NCBI GenBank assembly: GCA_029891345.1 | Contig: CM057000.1 | Location: 122,807,838-122,871,837 of the forward strand | DNA: 64,000 nucleotides | Reading direction: 5' to 3' | Source of the DNA: Dryococelus australis | Taxonomy: Eukaryota; Arthropoda; Insecta; Phasmatodea; Phasmatidae | In this document: piece after piece, positions 58,483 through 64,000 of the stretch | Position numbering within the stretch: the first letter of the stretch is position 1 | How the letters are laid out: every line of letters starts with the position of its first letter | Notes under the pieces: model-generated | What the model was told of the DNA's origin: nothing | Databases searched by the model: none | The model's input: only the letters and a program-made list of their open reading frames with translations | Program-made: the position numbers and the translations under genes

Positions 58483-58594
58483 TAACTTATTCATATTGAT
58501 GAGATATTCAAGTAGATGTAGCATTACCGTTATCTGTCGAGCCATAGCAGTGGCGTGTGGATGACGTCGTCATGGAGCATGGTGTGTGCCGCAG

Positions 58595-58699
58595 CTGGAA
58601 GACGTTAACAAGCGACTGGTGCTCTGCGTGCTGATCGCCGCCATTGGGCCGTCCTTCCAGAGCGGCTTCAACACCGGCGTCATCAACTCCCCGCAGCAG
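58595..58699 (+). CDS. Sugar transporter (SLC2/GLUT family), first recognised exon
   Basis: The exon encodes 35 residues, LEDVNKRLVLCVLIAAIGPS then FQSGFNTGVINSPQQ, ending exactly at a GTAACT donor (phase 0). This is transmembrane helix 1 of a facilitative hexose transporter of the major facilitator superfamily; FNTGVINSPQ is the family's post-helix-1 signature, and GLUT1-class proteins have it near residue 25-35. The acceptor is GTGTGCCGCAG with a weak pyrimidine tract. The in-frame stop at 58562 excludes an upstream start in this exon, so an initiating exon must lie 5', possibly at 48.04 kb. Product: plasma-membrane uniporter for glucose or related sugars. Codons are more GC-rich than the flanking DNA. 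Confidence 0.85.
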
Positions 58700-58779
58700 G
58701 TAACTCACAGATCTCTTCTCCTGCTCGTCTCTGCCGCGCGGTCAAAACATTTCTGTGGATGTTATTGTAAACAGTGCTG

Positions 58780-58797
58780 TAGGCTGTTCACGGTCAA
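58780..58797 (+). repeat. MITE terminus fragment in transporter intron
   Basis: TAGGCTGTTCACGGTCAA matches the MITE left end; no partner end is nearby. Confidence 0.6.
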
Positions 58798-58799
58798 AC

Positions 58800-60577
58800 G
58801 ATATAACCTGAATGTAGTTATGATACCGTAAGACTTCCAAATTGCTGTTTGACTTTTTCCCATGCATGGTGAGGACGAAAACTTCACTTGATTTTGTCTA
58901 CATATACCTGTGTTGCACGGTAGTTTCTTAATATCTGCACATCCTCTCTTAAATTTTATCGTACTGTAATATCTTCAACGATGCTTTCTTTCCTGTTCGA
59001 TAGTGAGAGGATGTCGTGTCGCACCCCAACTGCATGTAGAAAAAATAAGACACTGACACATTATCATGTCTCCAATAATGTCCCGAAGGGCTTCATTGTT
59101 GTATATTTTCTTGGGAAGCTTTTTTACCACCAGACATTAATGTTGTTACAAGACACCAGGGGGATTTCACAGTTCACAGTGATGGGGATTCTAGTAGAAT
59201 AAAAGATTAAATTTGATTTTTCAATTCATTTGTAATACCATAAATATTCGCATGGCTATTATTTAAAACATTAAACCACCTATCTCTTCTATTGCTCTTA
59301 TTATTCGCACACTATAAATTCGAATAAGTGGAAAACCAGTGATTCGCAGTGAAAATGGCTCCACTTAGAAGGAAAAAAATTCTCTGATTATTTCAGTGGT
59401 GATATTACACTGAATAATTAATTCCTCAAGCCGAACAGTGCCCACAGAACGAGGACGGCCAATGTCTCTGCAACATGGAAAGCATAAGTCACCTTCCTGC
59501 TGCAGACTTTGTGGGCGTTGTACGAGGGATTCTGCGAAAATACGTTTTCATAACCCAGTATTTACAAGCTCATATCTCCTTTAATATTCTGTTTAGGTGT
59601 ACGGTGCCATGTGTGTTTTCGATTTTATTTTTCGTAAGTAATCACCTCCCTTAGTTTGGGCGTTTAGTTTCCGAATGTTCTGTGACATGGTACAGGAGGT
59701 TCTTCTCGTTTCGTGACACGCCATAAAAAAATAAGGGGGGGGGGGCAGTTACGACCAGAAAATTGGCGCAAAAATACATTTAATCTTCCAAGTGCTGCCC
59801 TTGGAAGACTGTGATACGCACAGGAGGGAGCGGAAGGTCACGAAGACAAAAGGACGCAGCTCGCAACAGTGCTTACTTAACATCCATGTGTAAATGTGCG
59901 AACGTGACCACTATTGACATTTGAACGTAGATGGGGAATACAAACCTTGCACTATACAACAACCACTACAGAAAATAGTCTATCTTAGCAAACTGAGAGT
60001 TAAGCAGTCGCATTAATTAAAGAACTGACAGTTAATGAAACTTTTCCCAATATGCTACTCGTGAATCAGCAGCCAAGCACATGTCACTAGAAACTATGGC
60101 ATAACCATATAAATTAAAAACTGTTTTACATTTTAAATACAACCATTAAATGTTTCATTAAATATTTTTAAAAGTTTTATTGTAAACTTTCGCTTTTTTA
60201 ATAAACTGGAAGCAACTACGTATTACATGCATACTAAAATATTGCAACGCAAATTATTTGCAGTTCTATAGCAGCTTAGTTTTTAATTTGGTTGTTTCAG
60301 TAAGCAAATGCTGAAAAACTCTTGTGCTATTCTTTGCTATGCTCACGATTCTGACAAACTTGCTGAAGAGTCAATAACATTCAATGTAAAATACTAAATT
60401 TATATGTAACCATGCATTTAGTTTTTGTACACCAAAAAGAAAACATACATGACAATAGGAAACATTTCACTGATATAACAATTTCTCGAAAAGACATTTG
60501 ACTTGCATCTACTAAAGAAAACAAATCACCTGAAATGTTGAAAAGTAATGCACTGAGGCGTGTGTATCTGTTTCCAG
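58800..60577. other. Transporter intron (58700-60577): repeats, no gene
   Basis: Intron of 1878 bases bounded by GT (58700) and a TCTGTTTCCAG acceptor. Contains the MITE end fragment and, at 59545-59690, a diverged half of the 43.1-kb foldback family (CAAGCTCATATCTCCTTTAA, AATCACCTCCCTTAGTTTG). A G-run lies near 59737. Confidence 0.7.
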
Positions 60578-60803
60578 GTAATACAGACGTGGATCAAGAA
60601 CGTGATTGCAGAGAGGCGTGGTGTACGACTCGAGCAAGTGAGCGACTCCACCATCACTTTGATATGGTCGTCTGTAGTGGCCATACTGTGTGTCGGCGGC
60701 ATGATCGGAGCGGGGTCAACGCGAATTGTAGCAGAGACTTTCGGCAGGAAGGGCGGTCTACTCTTCAGCAATGTTCTGGTCTTTACATCTGCGATTATGT
60801 TAG
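60578..60803 (+). CDS. Sugar transporter (SLC2/GLUT family), second recognised exon
   Basis: 226 bases continue the frame without adjustment (VIQTWIKNVIAERRGV). Residues from LIWSSVVAILCVGGMIGA form helix 2, AETFGRKGGLLFSNVLVF contains the GRKGG cytoplasmic loop conserved between helices 2 and 3 of MFS sugar porters, and SAIMLG starts the end of helix 3. The exon ends after the first base of a Gly codon (phase 1) at a GTGCGT donor. Length and phase agree with the same segment of animal GLUT1-4 relatives. The extracellular loop after helix 1 is short, as in class I GLUTs. Confidence 0.9.
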
Positions 60804-61562
60804 GTGCGTGCGTGTCGTCTTGCTTTGAAAGAGAAAAAAAAAAATCTTTCTGCCCTCGTGTGTTCTTAAACTCAGTTCATTTGCATCTTTCTATGTGAAA
60901 ATATAAGTTCAAATATTTAGTGATATAAAAATTTAAGGGAGCCTACAAATTCTCATTATGCTTGGATGATCTCGAATAAACGGTACTCAAAAACTGCGCG
61001 TAACCGTTGTCATGCAAAAATTGTTCCGACTGTAAAAAATAATTCGGAAACACACAACTACTCATTTTGCTTACTTCCAAGGTATTGGACGGGCTGTTTC
61101 CTCGCCAAGGGAGCACATTGGAGTGTTGCAATAAAGTGATAATGTGTGTAAATTAAAACATGGTGATTAATAACCTGTCTGATAAATTTATCAAACATCA
61201 GAGCTACAGCATTTACTGCAATGTGAGAGTAGCAACATCTATTTTGAGTTTGACTTGAGGTACTATTTACGATTACATTTTCAGAGGTAATGATATAAGT
61301 TTGCTGATAGCAATGTGCAAATTTGTTTTTCTTGATCTCCAATAGTTTCCGATATTTTTAACAAACTTGTAGTTTCCCATTTTATAGGGTGAATAACACC
61401 CATATAAATCACTTTAAGCCAAAAGTCGTAAATTATTTTCCACCTGTTCAGCCGTTGTAGCACACTTACAAGGAAATGTTTTATATCAAAACGAAAGACA
61501 AAAGCAAACTTTCTTTTTGTAATAGTTGCTCTTTCACTGCCATGTTTTTGGGCGAAAAAACG

Positions 61563-61649
61563 TATTGGTGGTAACCTACGAATGGAAGAACTATTGGTGG
61601 TAGCCTACGGATGAAAGAACTATTGGTGGTAGCCTACGAATGAAACAAC
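61563..61649 (+). repeat. 29-bp tandem repeat, three units, in transporter intron
   Basis: Three consecutive units begin TATTGGTGGTA(G/A)CCTACG at 61563, 61592 and 61621, with two or three substitutions between units. Confidence 0.92.
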
Positions 61650-61940
61650 TATCTTAGAAACTACGTATTAACGCCATATCCATATCTTACGCAGATTATA
61701 ATTCAGAAATCCTGTCACCACACACAGTAAACAATTTTTGTCCGGTTTGCAGACAATTTTGAAACAAGTTGCCAATTTTTTTGCTCACATTATTTGCTTA
61801 CTAAATTTCAATTTTAGATTCACGGGTTTCATTTTAAGGTGACTTAAAATGTGTTTTTGTAAAAAAATAATAATAAACAGTGTAGATTTACGTGTCAACT
61901 GAGATAATTGATCATTTTCCTTGGGTGTGAATGTGTGCAG

Positions 61941-62074
61941 GTTGTGCAAAGGCAGCGGGCTCGTTCGAGATGCTGCTTATCGGGCGCCTCTTCATAGGAA
62001 TATACGCAGGCCTGAACGGAGGCTTGTGTCCCATGTACTTGAACGAGATATCTCCAGTGAGCGTCAGAGGAGCG
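61941..62074 (+). CDS. Sugar transporter (SLC2/GLUT family), third recognised exon
   Basis: 134 bases after a GAATGTGTGCAG acceptor complete the split Gly codon and encode CAKAAGSFEMLLIGRLFIGI, then YAGLNGGLCPMYLNEISPVS and VRGAV. GRLFIGIYAGL is helix 4, and PMYLNEISP is the PMYxxEIxP-type signature of sugar porters. The donor GTAAGA follows at 62075 in phase 0. The remaining eight helices lie beyond the window, at least 1.9 kb downstream, since no further exon is seen before 64000. The intron before it is 1137 bases (60804-61940). Confidence 0.9.
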
Positions 62075-62173
62075 GTAAGATACTTCTGTTACTCAAAATA
62101 TTTTTCTTATTTGTGATCGTGCCCGTCATAATTAAATGGGCGGAAAAATTAAACACGTTCCAGTATAAAAATA

Positions 62174-62732
62174 CACTATCTACCAAAAAGTAATTGGGCA
62201 CCTGTCCACAATGTTTGCTCGGTGGTTGTCACCCCGTTAGAATCTCGTAGGGTGGCTATAGCAGCAGCCACCCTGCCTGGCATGCTCTCTAAGAGTGTGT
62301 GCAGGACATCCACGGGGATTCGTCGCCATTCCTCTTGCAACCATTCCATGAGTTGAGCAATGGATTTTGGCCGCGCCTGACGAGCCCTCGCCCGGCGATC
62401 CAATTCGCCCCAAGGATGTTCTATAGGGTTGAGGTTGGAGCTCTTGGCGGGCCAGTCCAATCGGCGAACATTGTTGTCGGCGTACCACTGCATAGTAGAC
62501 CTTGAAACATGGCACTTGGCATTGTCATCCTGGAAGTAACACGGGCCCATTCCGTAAAAACGCCACAATATTGGGAGCATTTCATTATCCCGAATGTTAC
62601 AATAGGCCTCTGTGTTCATGCTACCTCGGACAAACACCAGCGGTCCTACGCCGAAGGCCGTGAAACACAAGTCAGCTGACGTACTGAATTACCTAACTTC
62701 ACGGGTGCCCAATTACTTTTTGGTAGTTAGTG
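62174..62732 (-). mobile_element. Internally deleted Tc1/mariner transposon
   Basis: Ends are CACTATCTACCAAAAAGTAA, then TTGGGCACC, and their inverted copy ending TTTTTGGTAGTTAGTG, flanked by TA on both sides (62172-62173, 62733-62734). That is the TA target duplication of the superfamily. At 559 bp it is far shorter than a full 1.2- to 1.6-kb element. It sits in the intron after the third transporter exon, opposite in strand. Confidence 0.95.
62176..62670 (-). pseudogene. Tc1-type transposase, C-terminal half only
   Basis: The open frame of 164 codons contains the second catalytic aspartate in CYFQDDNAKCHVS and the glutamate in SSNLNPIEHPWGEL, with 34 residues between them (DD34E, Tc1 type). 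It ends with the usual short C-terminal tail. The DNA-binding half and the first catalytic aspartate are missing, so the product cannot catalyse transposition. The surviving frame has no stop, so the deletion copy is fairly young. Confidence 0.92.
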
Positions 62733-62883
62733 TATATCAGCAGCAGTCGCATAGGATTTTAAACACTATTTGGATACAACTTTCATCATTATAATATTCG
62801 TCTTGGTTTTCGAGAATTAGTCACAACGAGGTAGTAGAGTTTACCGACGATCCGTTACGCATTGCAGCAGTCACCTTCAGGGT

Positions 62884-63680
62884 TTAAGGTTGAAGTAAAG
62901 CAACTGCCTATGAAGCACTGCACCCGACTGTACAATGTGAGGAAATCATTAAAAAAGTAGTACAGACACTATAAAAAGTGTCAGAAAAGTGCGATTTATG
63001 CTGTATATGAATAAAGAATGTATATATTTTGCAACATTATAAAATATTTTACTAAAATATACTTTTTAAATGTAAAAAAAATATTTGATTAAAATAGTCT
63101 GTATTTTTAACAAACTTTATACGCATTCCCATTCTGGATACTCCGAAAAGCAGAATTTGCAAGAAAATCTTCTTCAAGAAAGATCATCATAAAATTTACT
63201 GTGATCATGTGTGATAAAGTCATAATAATGATGTATCATATAAATGTTATAATTAACTTTATGTACGTCAGTTTCAGCCATAAACGTTTGTGACAAATGG
63301 ACGCACATAAAAAAATATTATCAAAAATATTCCCTACATTATTATTAAAATTTTCTTGCCCACAATCATAGTAAACATTATGACGATATTCCATGACGAA
63401 GATTATCTTGTAAATTCTGCTTTCTGAAGCATCCAGAATGGAGATGCGCTTAAATTTGGTTAAAAATACAGACTCTTTTAATTATTTTTTACATTCAAAA
63501 ACTATATTTTAGTAAAATATTTTATATTGTTACAAAATATATACACTCTTCTTTCATATACAGTATAAATCGGACTTTTCTGACAACTTTTATGGTGTCT
63601 GTACTACTTTTTAATGAGTTCTTCACATTGTATAGTCGGGTGCAGTACTCCATAGGCAGTTGCTTTACTTCAACCTTAAA
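62884..63680. mobile_element. 0.8-kb foldback element with ~290-bp arms
   Basis: TTAAGGTTGAAGTAAAGCAA at 62884 pairs with the end TTGCTTTACTTCAACCTTAA at 63680. Pairing continues through GCACCCGACT, AGTGTCAGAAAAGT and CATTCTGGAT to about 63180 on the left and 63394 on the right. The loop of about 210 bases is noncoding. Confidence 0.92.
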
Positions 63681-64000
63681 TTCAAATGAGAGCCAGAATT
63701 TTTGTATTATTTTCTTAACCTAAACCAAATCTAAGAGAAGAGTCAGAGGTCCAAGGTAATTCCTTACGCCACTCATCGTGTTATCCCATTCTACTCATTC
63801 AAAATACCTGTAGTGTTATAATACAATTATCTCTCAAAGTATTACACCTATTCTCAAACATATTGCTGCAAGACGCCTGAGGAGCATATATCCAAGTTCG
63901 TTAGAGATGACGGTCTTAATGAAAATAAAATAACTAAATTTGATTCTTAGTTTATTCAGACAGCTATTATTTACAGCATTAAATTATCTATCTGCAATAT
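63681..64000. other. No gene seen (downstream transporter intron)
   Basis: AT-rich sequence after the foldback element; no exon-like segment of the transporter. Confidence 0.5.

Overview
This window is nuclear DNA of an animal. It is AT-rich and gene-poor, with split exons, GT/AG introns and many transposon relics. The only clear host gene is a GLUT-type sugar transporter whose exons look most like arthropod GLUT1-class proteins. An arthropod, probably an insect, is therefore the best guess; the species cannot be read from the sequence. No rRNA or functional tRNA gene, CRISPR array or prokaryotic operon is present.

Layout. 1-7.7 kb: no gene; tandem duplications, a short inverted-repeat transposon and a reversed tRNA-derived SINE. 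7.7-11.4 kb (minus strand): a decayed proline/serine-rich protein with a 12-residue repeat, and a homologue of a protein also found inside the large element further right. 12.56-18.17 kb: an inverted-repeat structure with arms of about 1.6-1.9 kb built from subterminal repeats, enclosing a minus-strand zinc-finger gene whose tail resembles one carried by Polintons. 22.2-35.8 kb: a nearly complete but heavily mutated Polinton/Maverick, the virus-like self-synthesising transposon class. On the minus strand it has integrase, a DUF8207-like protein, a coiled-coil protein and the packaging ATPase. On the plus strand it has a phospholipase-A2-like minor virion protein, an adenain-type protease, a penton-like protein, the double-jelly-roll major capsid protein, accessory ORFs and a protein-primed family B DNA polymerase. 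Every core gene is broken by stops or frameshifts. 37.7-39.4 kb: a DUF7869-type transposon gene relic (minus strand).

From 42 to 58 kb the DNA is dense in short inverted-repeat elements, including six copies of one MITE family and SINE copies. It also holds a 3.9-kb element (51.3-55.2 kb) with TIRs of about 0.55 kb around a decayed gene with nuclease-like aspartate and HAFTGCDT motifs. 58.6-62.1 kb carries three consecutive exons of the sugar transporter in perfect splice phase. A GC-rich patch at 47.9-48.3 kb contains an ATG directly followed by a splice donor, in the right phase to be its first coding exon. The third exon is followed, within the intron, by a deleted Tc1/mariner copy (DD34E) and an 0.8-kb foldback repeat.

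The Polinton genes form one system: PolB copies the element, integrase inserts it, and capsid, penton, protease and ATPase would build and fill a particle. The separate homologues at 10.9-11.4 kb and 14.4-15.3 kb suggest that more than one Polinton-related lineage, or a poorly described element with long subterminal-repeat arms, has used this region.
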